53,695 bases of DNA from Pedobacter sp. ok626 (GTDB taxonomy: Bacteria > Bacteroidota > Bacteroidia > Sphingobacteriales > Sphingobacteriaceae), in assembly GCF_900100435.1 (NCBI RefSeq), contig NZ_FNEX01000029.1, positions 1 through 53,695 of the forward strand. Reading direction: 5' to 3'. Shown here piece after piece: positions 35,343 through 44,940 of the stretch (position 1 is its first letter; every line of letters starts with the position of its first letter). The notes beneath the pieces are model-generated. The model saw nothing but the letters and a program-made list of their open reading frames with translations. It was not told where the DNA came from and made no database searches. Both the position numbers and the translations under genes were made by a program.

Positions 35343-35715
35343 AATGACAATTTGTTTGGGTTTTAATCTGGTTGGTTTATTGATCCAGATATTACCGGCA
35401 ATTTTAAAGTAATCGTATGAAATTAATGAGGGGATTATATTAAATACACTGCATATGAAATCGTTTTTTTGTTATCAAATTATTAAGGGACTAAATCTAG
35501 GTATAGTGCGGGCCTTCAACACTAATACTAACCACTTTCTCAAAATTTACTATAACCTCACAACGATTGTAAAAGTTCGACAAATTGCCGCTCGACTCTC
35601 CATTTACAAACGGTATCTTGTACGTCCTCAATGGCTGATTCAATTATTGTTTGACCAGGTCTTAACCTAGCCAAACAATTAAAGTTTATATTTCCATGTA
35701 AATGCGAAAGCTACA
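35343..35715. other. Intergenic region upstream of the first SusC operon
   Basis: This spacer must hold the promoter of the minus-strand susC at 35342, but I see no exact -7 box. An inverted repeat (ATTGTTTG at 35646-35653 with CAAACAAT at 35672-35679 and an inner AGGT/ACCT) could end transcription from the minus-strand fragment upstream or act as an operator. Confidence 0.4.
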
Positions 35716-35958
35716 TCAGCGTTTACTCAATGTCGACTCATAAATTACTTTTCCGGAATCGTCGATCGCCTGTACATTCAAGCGGTTTTTATCAATTGAA
35801 AAATACATAAAACCGTATGCTGAAGCTTCGAACCGGCTATAGGAAATTCCAGCTGCTTTTCCGGATGCGGATTGTTTACCATTGCTATAATCCGTATTTC
35901 TCCGACCTTTAAAAGCGTCATATTTAAATGCAGCAAATATTAAACGTAAAAAGCTCAC
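35716..35958 (-). pseudogene. C-terminal fragment of a metallophosphatase
   Basis: An 80-codon frame with YSRFEASAYGFMYFSIDKNR and then VQAIDDSGKVIYESTLSK matches the C-terminal sheet of secreted purple-acid-phosphatase-like proteins. No catalytic motif is present. The apparent GTG start lies inside the terminator of the neighbouring gene, so this is probably the tail of a lost second phosphatase gene. It shows no strong similarity by eye to the tail of the intact phosphatase at 36807. Confidence 0.6.
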
Positions 35959-35976
35959 CTTTCAGTGAGCTTTTTT
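35948..35976 (-). terminator. Terminator overlapping the end of the GDPD gene
   Basis: AAAAAGCTCAC pairs with GTGAGCTTTTTT around CTTTCA. The stop codon of the phosphodiesterase gene (35962-35964) lies in the loop, so termination follows translation directly. Confidence 0.85.
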
Positions 35977-36795
35977 ACCATTACGTAGATTACTTCTTTG
36001 TAAGTATTCGACTAAAGCTTGCGGATGATCAGTTTGAACGCCCTGAACTCCTTTATCTATGGCTGCCTTCCATTTTACAGGATCTTCATATGCCATTTGT
36101 ACATCTAAAAAAACAGACAGTCCATTATTCCTCATAGCTTCAAAAAGCGCTTCATTTGGAATATTATCAGTCGCTTCCAAAGGCATTTTATCGAGAAAAG
36201 AAGTCAGTTCTTCTTTCGTCTTTATATTCTTCGGTAAGCCAGACATTAGCGGCATTTTTGGAGCCAAGGTTCTCCAGGACTTATACTGTTCAGCTTTATT
36301 GATATAAACGAGCATTTGTTTTTCCATGCCTGCAGACCTAATCTCTTTATATGCCTGCGCTACATCAGCCTCCTTAAAATCCAGATAAATATTAATCCGG
36401 TTCTTGCAAGCCTTTAAAGCGTCCTTAAAATCAGGCAACTTGTAGATCTGCCCATCCTTAGCATTCAAAGCAAGTTTTTCAACTTCATTCAGATTCAGAT
36501 CCTGTATCCTACCCTTACCATTTGTAGTATGATCTACGGTTTCATTGTGAATTAAAACCAAATGACCATCACGCGTTGTGCGAAGATCTATTTCAACATA
36601 ATCAGCACCAAGTGCAATCGCCTCCTCAATTGCGGCTATACTATTTTCGGGTTTTGTCAGATGGCTTCCACGATGCGCGATCACGATAAAGCCATTTTTA
36701 CATTCAGGGAGCGGAGCTAATCTCCGCTGCCCAAATGTGATAAAAACAAAACAGCTAAATAAGAGCGTCAACAAGCTAGTTTTATAATTCATCAT
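35962..36795 (-). CDS. Glycerophosphodiester phosphodiesterase, exported
   Basis: A 277-residue enzyme that splits glycerophosphodiesters, the deacylated phospholipids, into glycerol 3-phosphate and an alcohol. The signal peptide ends near FITFG. The catalytic motif IAHRGSHLTKPENSI, metal ligands in EIDLRTTRDGHLVLIHNET and the C-terminal GVQTDHPQALVEYL are all in place. It is the last intact gene of the sigma-FecR-controlled operon, 11 bases behind the phosphatase, and fits a function in phospholipid breakdown. Confidence 0.92.
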   Translation of the reverse strand: MMNYKTSLLTLLFSCFVFITFGQRRLAPLPECKNGFIVIAHRGSHLTKPENSIAAIEEAIALGADYVEIDLRTTRDGHLVLIHNETVDHTTNGKGRIQDLNLNEVEKLALNAKDGQIYKLPDFKDALKACKNRINIYLDFKEADVAQAYKEIRSAGMEKQMLVYINKAEQYKSWRTLAPKMPLMSGLPKNIKTKEELTSFLDKMPLEATDNIPNEALFEAMRNNGLSVFLDVQMAYEDPVKWKAAIDKGVQGVQTDHPQALVEYLQRSNLRNGKKAH

Positions 36796-36806
36796 TTAAA
36801 TCATTA

Positions 36807-38090
36807 TTACTTTGCAGCAGGGTTCATATCTGTAAATTCTGCAGCTTTATTTTTACTTGATTTTTTCAGAGAAAACGCATCAAATAATTCTCCCGAGGTT
36901 TTATAAGCTTCAAACTTTAGTTTACCACCCTCAACATGAATAACCTGAAACAATTGTGTATTTTCCAATGAAACATTCATCCATTTGGCACCATCCACTT
37001 TATACATTTTAGGACCAGCAACAGAAACCAAATAAACTGGCCCGCTGGCTTCTCTGCCCGACAATCCACGTGGCAGGTTTTGTCCGCGGCTATAAGTATG
37101 ATCATGTCCTTGCAAAACAAGGTCTATATGATACTTATCAAATAGCGGTTTAAACCGTTCTCTGAATTCCTTATTGTCTCTGCTTTTGGCTGTAGAAAAA
37201 ATAGGATGATGAAAAGTGATGACCGTCCATAATTTCGTGTTTTCCTTTAAAACCTTTTCTAACCATTCATATTGAATCTTTGCAGAAGCCTCATCAAGAA
37301 TAATCATTTGAGAATCCAGAGAAATAACCTTCATGTTCTGATAATCGACGTAATAAACAGACTCTTCTAAACCTTTCGGGCCATTACCCGGCAAGGTATA
37401 TTGTACACCCCAGTGCGGATCCAGAATCAACTTTCTGTTGTCGTCCCTTACATATTCATGGTTACCCGGCGAAGGTAGACTAGGAATCATCCCATTAATA
37501 AAACCACCACCATAATGCCACTCTCCCCATTCCTTATCATTATTTGAACGGTTAATCAAATCACCAGTATGAATAATGAATCGGGCATCTGGCTGATGTG
37601 CAAATGCTTTACGGATTACACGAGACCACTTTGAACGGATATCGTTCTGAGCGTCGCCCAGATAAATAAAAGAAAAGGGTTTATTGGTACTAGATGCTGT
37701 GGTAAATTGAAACCATTCACTCCAATAATCGCCTGCCCCTACACGATAAGCATATACTGTTCCTGGCTTCAGGTTGGTAAAAGTGACCTGATGATATTTT
37801 GCAATGACATAACTATTTCCACCAGACAAAACACGAGATCCGGCATCATAGGTAGTGATAGACTCTTCCAGAGCTGGACTAGAATCCTCAGCTTTGATTT
37901 GTGCCTTAGAAGCCGTAATGGTTGTATCTGTGCGCCAGGTAACGGTCTGGCTCACTTCAGGATTTCCGGTCCAGGTTAAAATCACCCTATCTGGGAAAGG
38001 TTTTGGATTAAAATCCTGAGCATTTGTTTTATTGAGGCCCGCCACAACAAGCAGGATCATCAGTCCTATCAATCTTTTTAAGCTATTCAT
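36807..38090 (-). CDS. Purple acid phosphatase-like metallophosphoesterase
   Basis: A 427-residue exported phosphatase. After the signal peptide comes a fibronectin-like purple acid phosphatase N-domain (VILTWTGNPEVSQTVTWRTD, about 35-130), then the metallophosphoesterase core with YLGDAQND, HTGDLINRSNND, PGNHEY, VITFHHPIFS and GHDHTYSR, all metal ligands of the two-metal site. It probably releases phosphate from organic phosphates in the periplasm or on the surface. It stands 21 bases behind susD and 11 before the phosphodiesterase. Confidence 0.92.
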   Translation of the reverse strand: MNSLKRLIGLMILLVVAGLNKTNAQDFNPKPFPDRVILTWTGNPEVSQTVTWRTDTTITASKAQIKAEDSSPALEESITTYDAGSRVLSGGNSYVIAKYHQVTFTNLKPGTVYAYRVGAGDYWSEWFQFTTASSTNKPFSFIYLGDAQNDIRSKWSRVIRKAFAHQPDARFIIHTGDLINRSNNDKEWGEWHYGGGFINGMIPSLPSPGNHEYVRDDNRKLILDPHWGVQYTLPGNGPKGLEESVYYVDYQNMKVISLDSQMIILDEASAKIQYEWLEKVLKENTKLWTVITFHHPIFSTAKSRDNKEFRERFKPLFDKYHIDLVLQGHDHTYSRGQNLPRGLSGREASGPVYLVSVAGPKMYKVDGAKWMNVSLENTQLFQVIHVEGGKLKFEAYKTSGELFDAFSLKKSSKNKAAEFTDMNPAAK

Positions 38091-38111
38091 ATTATTTTTC
38101 GTGTGTTTAAT

Positions 38112-39584
38112 TTATTTAAGGGACCACATTAATGTAGACTCCTTGTCCGCTCCGAAAGCAGATACCGCTTTTTGGTAGTTGAGTTTGTTTTTGGCACTTT
38201 CGGAATCTGGAAAAACATAACGTTTTGGGATTCCACGACCAGCAGCAAGCGGCCCCGTTACGAAAGCAGGGTAACCAGTACGACGCTGATCAAACCAACC
38301 CTCTGCGCCTTTGAACAACATAGCCATCCATTTTTGAGTAATCAACTGCTCCAATGAACCGTCATACTTTACGATAGCCTGGTCGTAATAACTTACAGGA
38401 GCCGTTACCGCATAACTACTCATCGACTCTTTAATCGCTTTGTAGTACATGGACTCCGCAGTTTCTCCAGACACATTTAGCTTACCCTTTTGCATAGCTT
38501 CGGCCAAAACAAAACATTGCTCTGTATAGGTTACCAAACTGGCTTTCAACAAAGGATTTGAACTAGCACCATTCTTTCTGAAAAAAGTAGAAGAAAAAAC
38601 AGATACATGATCTTCACCACCGTTATAAGCAGCAGGTGCATCAATCGCATTAGGTACACCAACATATCTATTGAGATCTACTGTTGACCCTGTTATACTT
38701 TTAACCGGTTCAACCCAAACAGCCAATCTAGGATCGTTTCTTTGAACAAGTCGATCAACCAACTCTTTACTTACTTTTGTTTTCAGATAATCAAAATCGA
38801 TCATCGCCAGAGGCCCACCAGGCCAGCTGTATGCAGCTAAATTGCCCAGATAAGGGATTTCAGCATTATCAGCACTGCTTTCAAAAATGGGAAAGCCCGT
38901 TTTATCATTGATGATTTCCTGCATTTCGGTGAAGGCAGGAGCATAATTTTTGGAAATACGCAACAACATCCTTAAACGTAGCGTGTTGGCAAACTTACGC
39001 CATTGCAAGCCCTTACCTTTGAACATCACATCAGCTTTGGCATTAATTTCTCCAGGGGTACCCTTTAAAAGCTCATTGGCTTCACGAAGCTCCCTTAATA
39101 AATCCGGATAGATCACCTGTTGCTGGTCATATTCCGGATAAATTACACCGCTCTCTTTAGATTTCAGTGCCTGAGAGTATGGAACATCTCCATACAAATC
39201 AGTTAAATAACTGAAATTAAAAGCCTTTATAATTTTGCTGATCGCAACATATTGATTTTCGGAACGCTTCTGCGCAGTTTCCATGAAAGTCTTATTGACA
39301 GACAAACGGGCATAAATATCATTCCAATCCACAGGCCCCCAATCAAAAAGGTCGTAACCAGTATTGCGGACCAGTGTAAGGTAGCGTGCTGCAGATGCCG
39401 GTCTCCTACCTACTGCATTTTCCTGATAGGCATAAGCAGTAGACAATACCACTTCAGACATCAGAAATTCGGTATTAGTGGTTTCCGGAGAATTTGGGTT
39501 GGTATTGATTTTTTCAAAATCTTTAGTGCAGGCCCCCAATAGGGTCATAAACAGCACCAGAATGGTTTTATATTCTAATTTCAT
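38112..39584 (-). CDS. SusD/RagB-family lipoprotein (SusD-like_2), second
   Basis: A 490-residue lipoprotein with signal ending in TLLGAC (cysteine at residue 19), followed by TKDFEKINTNPNSPETTN, the same start pattern as the first SusD. Body and C-terminus (GIPKRYVFPDSESAKN) fit the SusD-like_2 group. It starts 12 bases behind its SusC. Two SusD proteins of the same subgroup in neighbouring operons suggest related ligands. Confidence 0.92.
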   Translation of the reverse strand: MKLEYKTILVLFMTLLGACTKDFEKINTNPNSPETTNTEFLMSEVVLSTAYAYQENAVGRRPASAARYLTLVRNTGYDLFDWGPVDWNDIYARLSVNKTFMETAQKRSENQYVAISKIIKAFNFSYLTDLYGDVPYSQALKSKESGVIYPEYDQQQVIYPDLLRELREANELLKGTPGEINAKADVMFKGKGLQWRKFANTLRLRMLLRISKNYAPAFTEMQEIINDKTGFPIFESSADNAEIPYLGNLAAYSWPGGPLAMIDFDYLKTKVSKELVDRLVQRNDPRLAVWVEPVKSITGSTVDLNRYVGVPNAIDAPAAYNGGEDHVSVFSSTFFRKNGASSNPLLKASLVTYTEQCFVLAEAMQKGKLNVSGETAESMYYKAIKESMSSYAVTAPVSYYDQAIVKYDGSLEQLITQKWMAMLFKGAEGWFDQRRTGYPAFVTGPLAAGRGIPKRYVFPDSESAKNKLNYQKAVSAFGADKESTLMWSLK

Positions 39585-39596
39585 TTCTGCTGGTAA

Positions 39597-42500
39597 TTAA
39601 AAATTACAATTTAATTTAAAGCCAAAAGAGCGTGTTCCCGGTAGTGTCCAGTGTCCAACCCCCAATTTAAAGCCTTCAGTAACACTCATGGTAGTTTCAG
39701 GATCATAGCCCAAACCATTTGATGCCCAGGTATACAGATTTCTCCCGATTAAGGAAAGCGAAAGGTTGCTGATTGGAAGCTTACGCAATAGCTTTTTATC
39801 AAACACATAAGTCAAGGATGCTTCCCTTAACTTGAGGAAAGTTGCAGAATAGGTTAAGCGTTCATAATACTTGTTGTAAGTATTGTTGTAAAAATCAGAG
39901 GCAGCAATGATGACCTTATTCTCACTGAATGAACCATCACCATTGGCGATATAACCCGGGATAATCATTCCGTCATTCCGACTTTTACCTTGCGAATCCA
40001 CCCATGGCAAACCACCAGTCGCGGCATCTCTACCAGTAATGGTATTATCTGTTAGGCCTGCATTGATCAAACTTTTAACTACATAAGAGTAAAAATTACC
40101 GCCCTTACGCCAGTCTAAAAGAAAATTAAGGGTAAAGCTTTTATAGCTAAAAGTATTGTTAAAGCCCACCGTAAAATCCGGATTGTAATTACCCACTTTG
40201 ATATATTCGGCATTGTTACGAATGTAATGCCCGGTTTTGTCTAATAAAGCCGCGCCAGCGTTTGGCCCAGTTGGTACCTTGGTATAACTCGGAGTATAAA
40301 AGTCTCCAATTTTGGTGCCCTCTTTAATTAAGTAACGGATATTATCTCCATCAGCACTCCCCATAGAGTATTCAGGCAAACCTTCCATCAATGAGATTAC
40401 TTTATTTTCATTCTTGCTGAAGTTTACATTCATTTCCCATTTCAAGGCTGCTTTTACAGGAACGGCAAAGAAGCCTATTTCCCACCCACTGTTCTGAATG
40501 TTACCAGCATTGATCAAGCGATTAGAAGCGCCAGACGCAATGGTTGTTGGGATGTTGATGATCTGGTTCCTTTTGTTTGTTTTATACCAGGTTACATCCA
40601 GTCCTAAACGACTGTCGAGGAAACGCAGATCTCCGCCAAACTCATACGAAGTAGCAATCTCTGGTTTTAAGAAATTATTTTTGAGGTTAAACTCAATAGT
40701 AGCTCTTTTCACATCACCCCAATCCTGGTTAAAAGGAATGGTATTATACAATTGGTATGGATCAGTATCACTACCAACCTGCGCCCAGTTTGCTCTGATT
40801 TTAGCAAAAGACAACACATCGGACTTGATTTTAAACACATCTGTTAACACCGTACTTAAGGAAACCGAAGGATAGAAATAAGAATTGTTTTCGGCAGGAA
40901 GTGTACTAGACCAGTCATTCCTTCCGGTCACATCCAGAAACACCATATCTTTAAAAGAAGCATGTCCCATTCCATACAAACTATTGATCCTTTTGCGGGA
41001 GTTGTATTGAGAATTGGTTATGGTACCTGCTTGTGCATTGTTAATGTTGTAGATACCTGGAATACTTAAGCTTTCGGTACGCTGAGCAGTACTTCTGGCA
41101 GTTTGGTTCATCTGGTTTCCACCTACAGATAAACTAAATGACCAGTCTTCATTTAAAGTTTTTTTATAACTCAATAGAAAATCAGTATTCTGCTCCTTGA
41201 AGAAACTATTATCTACGCCATAACCACCAAATTTAAAACGTTTAGAGCTAAAAGGACGCTTTGTTTCATGTTGTTCATTATACATATCAAGGCCAGTACG
41301 CGCCATCAAACTCAGGTCATTAGTCAGGTCAATTACGGCCTGTATATTTCCGGTTATGCGGTTTCTATCATAACCATTGGTATGTTCGTAAGCCACAAAA
41401 TATGGGTTATCCGAATCGTCTGGCGAGAATTGCTCTATATTTTCCCGGCCTGGTTTCCAATAATTCCTCAAATCTTTAATGCTCATATTCGAAGGCATCG
41501 AATAAAGCATTTGTGTTACGCTTTCCCGATAGGCCGATGGACGGTTATCGCTCTTATTGTTTACATACCCCAGGTTAGTGCTAATTTTAACTTTAGGATG
41601 TAATACATAAGTGGCTGCCAGGTTCAAAGTATTTCTACTCAAATCTGTATTGGGAACGATACCCTTATTCACCAAATTGGTATAAGAAAGCCTGTAATTG
41701 CCATCTGTATTTTTACCAGTGATGGCTATGTTATTGGTATAAGTTGAGCCAGTCTCATAAAAATCTTTGGCATTGTTGGGATGAGACACCCAATCCGTAG
41801 GTATTGGTTTCCCATTGGCATCAAGTGGACTGTTCCATTGTAAGTGTTTGGTACCTACATCCAGGCGCGGCCCCCAAGCTGAGGTTATAGAAACAGCCGG
41901 ATCATCGGTGTATTCTCCTGCCCCGAACTCATTTTGGAAATGAGGAAACATCCAGGCCTTGTCATACATGGCATTGGAGCTGAAACTCACCCCTAAACCT
42001 TTTTTGCTTGTCGCACCACTCTTAGTGGTAATGAGCACCACGCCACTTCCAGCCCTACTGCCGTATAAAGCCGCTGCACTAGCACCCTTCAATATGGTAA
42101 CACTCTCAATATCATCCGGACTAATATCAGAAATGGGACTACCATAATCTACTGAAGAACGTCCCACCTCCGATGTTGCACGTAAGGAATGTGCCACTGG
42201 AACACCATCCACCACAAAAAGCGGTTGGTTGTCTGTCGCAATAGAAGATTGTCCGCGAATGGTGATGAAAGCAGAAGAACCTGGATCAGAACCCGCACTC
42301 ACTACATTCACACCGGCTACTTTCCCAGCCAAGGAATTGATCACATTGACTTCTTTAACCGTATTTACATCACTTCCTTTAACAGTTGCGATAGAATAGC
42401 CTAGAGCCTTTTCAGAGCGTTTAATACCCAATGCGGTAACTACAACTTCCGAAAGTGCAGTTTGATCAGGTACAAGGCTCACATTAATTACTGCCTGACC

Positions 42501-43070
42501 GTTTAGAGAGATCCCCTGGGTCTGATATCCCATCATTCTGAAAAGAAGTGTAGCTGAACCGTCCTTTACATTTAAGCTATATTCTCCACTTAAATTGGTT
42601 ATAGTTGCGTTATCCACACCTTTTTCAATGATACTCACACCAGGTATAGGTAAGCCCTTCTCATCAGTTACCTTACCTTTAATGCGAAGTGCTTTTTTAA
42701 TAATAACCTGGTTGTTTTGAACCTGGTAAGTGAGTTGCATAGGTGTCAATATGCGATTTAGCAAACTACTGACCAACTCATTATCGGCCTTAATGGTTTC
42801 AACGCGACGACTCAATATGGCGTCAGTATTTGTGTAAACAAAAGAAAGATTAGTTTTCTTTTCGATGTTTTTAAGTAATTCGGTTAAGGTACCGTGTTTA
42901 AAGCTGAAACTAATCCTACTGTTTAGATCCTGTGCTTTCACAGGCGAAGCCTGCCCCGCAAAGAGCATTACAGAAAGAAAAATATAGATCAGGGTAAAAA
43001 AACGCATTACTTTAAAAATTAATTGATTAGTCACTGCGGACTTTTTCATAACTTTGAATGTTTTAATCAT
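39597..43070 (-). CDS. SusC/RagA-family receptor with STN signalling domain
   Basis: A 1157-residue TonB-linked channel. Behind the signal peptide lies an STN domain (about 50-110, with ISFSFKHGTLTELLKNIEKK), which touches a FecR anti-sigma factor in this kind of system. Then follow the carboxypeptidase-regulatory-like domain (IKGKVTDEKGLPIPGVSIIE), the plug motif LSEVVVTALGIKRSEKALGY with ASAAALYGSRAGSGVVLITT-like sequence, and a barrel ending in SFGFKLNCNF. The first ATG (43070) or the one at 43049 may be used. It is 76 bases behind fecR and in the same operon. Confidence 0.94.
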   Translation of the reverse strand: MIKTFKVMKKSAVTNQLIFKVMRFFTLIYIFLSVMLFAGQASPVKAQDLNSRISFSFKHGTLTELLKNIEKKTNLSFVYTNTDAILSRRVETIKADNELVSSLLNRILTPMQLTYQVQNNQVIIKKALRIKGKVTDEKGLPIPGVSIIEKGVDNATITNLSGEYSLNVKDGSATLLFRMMGYQTQGISLNGQAVINVSLVPDQTALSEVVVTALGIKRSEKALGYSIATVKGSDVNTVKEVNVINSLAGKVAGVNVVSAGSDPGSSAFITIRGQSSIATDNQPLFVVDGVPVAHSLRATSEVGRSSVDYGSPISDISPDDIESVTILKGASAAALYGSRAGSGVVLITTKSGATSKKGLGVSFSSNAMYDKAWMFPHFQNEFGAGEYTDDPAVSITSAWGPRLDVGTKHLQWNSPLDANGKPIPTDWVSHPNNAKDFYETGSTYTNNIAITGKNTDGNYRLSYTNLVNKGIVPNTDLSRNTLNLAATYVLHPKVKISTNLGYVNNKSDNRPSAYRESVTQMLYSMPSNMSIKDLRNYWKPGRENIEQFSPDDSDNPYFVAYEHTNGYDRNRITGNIQAVIDLTNDLSLMARTGLDMYNEQHETKRPFSSKRFKFGGYGVDNSFFKEQNTDFLLSYKKTLNEDWSFSLSVGGNQMNQTARSTAQRTESLSIPGIYNINNAQAGTITNSQYNSRKRINSLYGMGHASFKDMVFLDVTGRNDWSSTLPAENNSYFYPSVSLSTVLTDVFKIKSDVLSFAKIRANWAQVGSDTDPYQLYNTIPFNQDWGDVKRATIEFNLKNNFLKPEIATSYEFGGDLRFLDSRLGLDVTWYKTNKRNQIINIPTTIASGASNRLINAGNIQNSGWEIGFFAVPVKAALKWEMNVNFSKNENKVISLMEGLPEYSMGSADGDNIRYLIKEGTKIGDFYTPSYTKVPTGPNAGAALLDKTGHYIRNNAEYIKVGNYNPDFTVGFNNTFSYKSFTLNFLLDWRKGGNFYSYVVKSLINAGLTDNTITGRDAATGGLPWVDSQGKSRNDGMIIPGYIANGDGSFSENKVIIAASDFYNNTYNKYYERLTYSATFLKLREASLTYVFDKKLLRKLPISNLSLSLIGRNLYTWASNGLGYDPETTMSVTEGFKLGVGHWTLPGTRSFGFKLNCNF

Positions 43071-43146
43071 TGATGGGTTAAAATAAAATTGAAATTCTTA
43101 GCCGTAAGCGTGCGCCAACATGCTTCGGCTATTTTTGTATAGGTGT

Positions 43147-44166
43147 CTAATTACATTTACCTCCTTTTATATAAATTGTCTGTTTGTTAATGGTGTAACT
43201 GATATCTAAAGTCATTTGAATGGTTTTCAATACTTCAGTTATGCTGACGTTATCAAATTTTGCGGTGAGCTTGCAAGGCTTGAAAGAATGATCTGTCTTA
43301 ATCTTAACTGCATATCGGCGTTCTATTACTTCAAACACCTCTTCCATAGGGGTTTGATCAAATGTCATTTTCCCTTCGCTCCAACCAATGGCAGAATGCG
43401 CATCTTCTACATTTTCAAGATGTAGCAACCCCGATTTTAAATCACAAATACCTTTTTGATTGGGTATGAGGTGAATCGCTTTCGACTGTAATCCTGCTGA
43501 ATCCCGAGATACAGCGACTTTACCGGTAAGCACTGTTACTTCAGGACTAGATTTACCCCATGCACGGATATTAAAACTTGTCCCCAATACCCGGGTCTGG
43601 ATATTTAAGCTATGTACGATAAAAGGATGTTTAGGGTCGCGCTTCACTTTAAAGAAGGCTTCGCCATTCAGTTTAACTGATCTAAAAGAAGCCTGTTTAA
43701 TATTATTGGGAAAGCTGATGCTACTTCCGGCATTTAGCCAAATCTCGGTACTATCCGGAAGCATGATATTGGTAATCTTTCCAGGTCCCGATACTTTCGT
43801 GATCCAGGCTGTTTGATGAGTTGGTAAAAGCCTTTCCTCGCTTTTATTAAATAAGATAAACATGGCTATTGCAGCCAAAACTGCAGCTACTGCTGCTGAC
43901 CAGATTCTAAATATTTTGTTTCTTGTAGGTCTTTGTGTTTGCAATGAAGTCTGGATGTCTGCAAAACTTGCTTTCCAGGATTCATCCTGAGGTGCCATAG
44001 CCGTACTTTGCCAAAGCCACATCGCCTGATCCAACTCGTGTTGGTGCTGAGGGTCTTTACGAAGCCAGTTTTGCAAACGCTCCTCCAAATCTGCCAGCTC
44101 CTGCACATTGCCCTGCTCTTGTGCAGATAAATAATCGAGTAGTAATTTCCAGTTTTCTTGGTCCAT
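43147..44166 (-). CDS. FecR-family anti-sigma factor
   Basis: A 339-residue single-pass inner-membrane protein. The cytoplasmic part (about 1-80) binds the sigma factor, a membrane segment follows (WSAAVAAVLAAIAMFILF), and the periplasmic FecR domain shows TEIWLNAGSSISFPNN, GEAFFKVKRDPKHPFIV and TRVLGTSFNIRAW. The C-terminal DUF4974 (GWSEGKMTFDQTPMEEVFEV) is typical of Bacteroidota and is thought to contact the receptor STN domain. I take the ATG at 44166, which begins MDQENWKLLLDYLSAQEQ; the frame is open to 44193. It lies between its sigma gene and its SusC. Confidence 0.94.
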   Translation of the reverse strand: MDQENWKLLLDYLSAQEQGNVQELADLEERLQNWLRKDPQHQHELDQAMWLWQSTAMAPQDESWKASFADIQTSLQTQRPTRNKIFRIWSAAVAAVLAAIAMFILFNKSEERLLPTHQTAWITKVSGPGKITNIMLPDSTEIWLNAGSSISFPNNIKQASFRSVKLNGEAFFKVKRDPKHPFIVHSLNIQTRVLGTSFNIRAWGKSSPEVTVLTGKVAVSRDSAGLQSKAIHLIPNQKGICDLKSGLLHLENVEDAHSAIGWSEGKMTFDQTPMEEVFEVIERRYAVKIKTDHSFKPCKLTAKFDNVSITEVLKTIQMTLDISYTINKQTIYIKGGKCN

Positions 44167-44257
44167 GGCTATGCTTTTATAACTACAAGACAAGATTCAG
44201 CCGGCGATTACGGGTCCAAAAACGTTAAGGTTCTATTAAGAAATCGTTAAGCATAAT

Positions 44258-44812
44258 TTATCTGAACTCAGCCTCATTTTTCAAGACCCTTTCCTGTAAA
44301 AACTGAAATCCTTTAACCAGATGATCTTCTACTGTGCGAACAGAAATATCCAACAAGGCCGCAATTTCTTTATAACTGAAGCCTTCAATTCTATACATAT
44401 AGAAAATAAGGCGCCTACGTTCTGGCATTTGATCTATCAAATCATAAAGCATACGCGTTCTGTCCTTATACATATGTGTTTGAAAAGGATCAGCCCTAAC
44501 ATCTACGATTTCCTGGACTTCCTCTTCCTCCAGATGCTGAAAATTTAATCGGGAAGTTTTAAAATAGTTATTAGCTCCATTTTTTACAGCGCGAAACAGG
44601 TAAGCTTTTTCATTGATGAGCAGAATCTTATTTTTCCATATGGCAATAAACACATCGTTTAAAATGAGCTGCGCTTCTTCCATATCTTTGACCAGATATA
44701 TCGCGTACTTTTTAAGCGTAGGATACATACGACGGTAAAGATCCTCGAATGCTTTGTCATCGAGTATACGTACATCATCTTCGTTAAAGCCGGCAGTATT
44801 ATTTTCGCCCAT
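44258..44812 (-). CDS. ECF sigma-70 factor, FecI-like (Bacteroidota type)
   Basis: A 184-residue sigma factor with region 2 (AFEDLYRRMYPTLKKYAIYL, then EAQLILNDVFIAIWKNK) and region 4 (RRLIFYMYRIEGFSYKEIAA, then SVRTVEDHLVKGF). It probably directs RNA polymerase to the downstream susC promoter when the anti-sigma FecR is relieved by receptor occupation. The start at 44812 is preferred because a -7 box (44824-44831) lies in front of it and inside the longer frame that opens at 44860. It is the first gene of the second SusC/SusD operon. Confidence 0.94.
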   Translation of the reverse strand: MGENNTAGFNEDDVRILDDKAFEDLYRRMYPTLKKYAIYLVKDMEEAQLILNDVFIAIWKNKILLINEKAYLFRAVKNGANNYFKTSRLNFQHLEEEEVQEIVDVRADPFQTHMYKDRTRMLYDLIDQMPERRRLIFYMYRIEGFSYKEIAALLDISVRTVEDHLVKGFQFLQERVLKNEAEFR

Positions 44813-44823
44813 AAAATATGTAG

Positions 44824-44831
44824 CAAAATTA
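44824..44831 (-). promoter_or_regulatory. -7 box of the sigma factor gene
   Basis: On the minus strand TAATTTTG fits TAnnTTTG and lies 11 bases before the ATG at 44812, giving a very short leader. Its position argues against the longer start at 44860. Confidence 0.5.
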
Positions 44832-44940
44832 GACCTGCCAAATGACGGACATATTAACAAAATGTTAAATGAAGCGGATATATGAATATAACCAATGTTT
44901 ATTTTTCTTTACTTTTATAAACTTAGAATTCGGTTTAATC

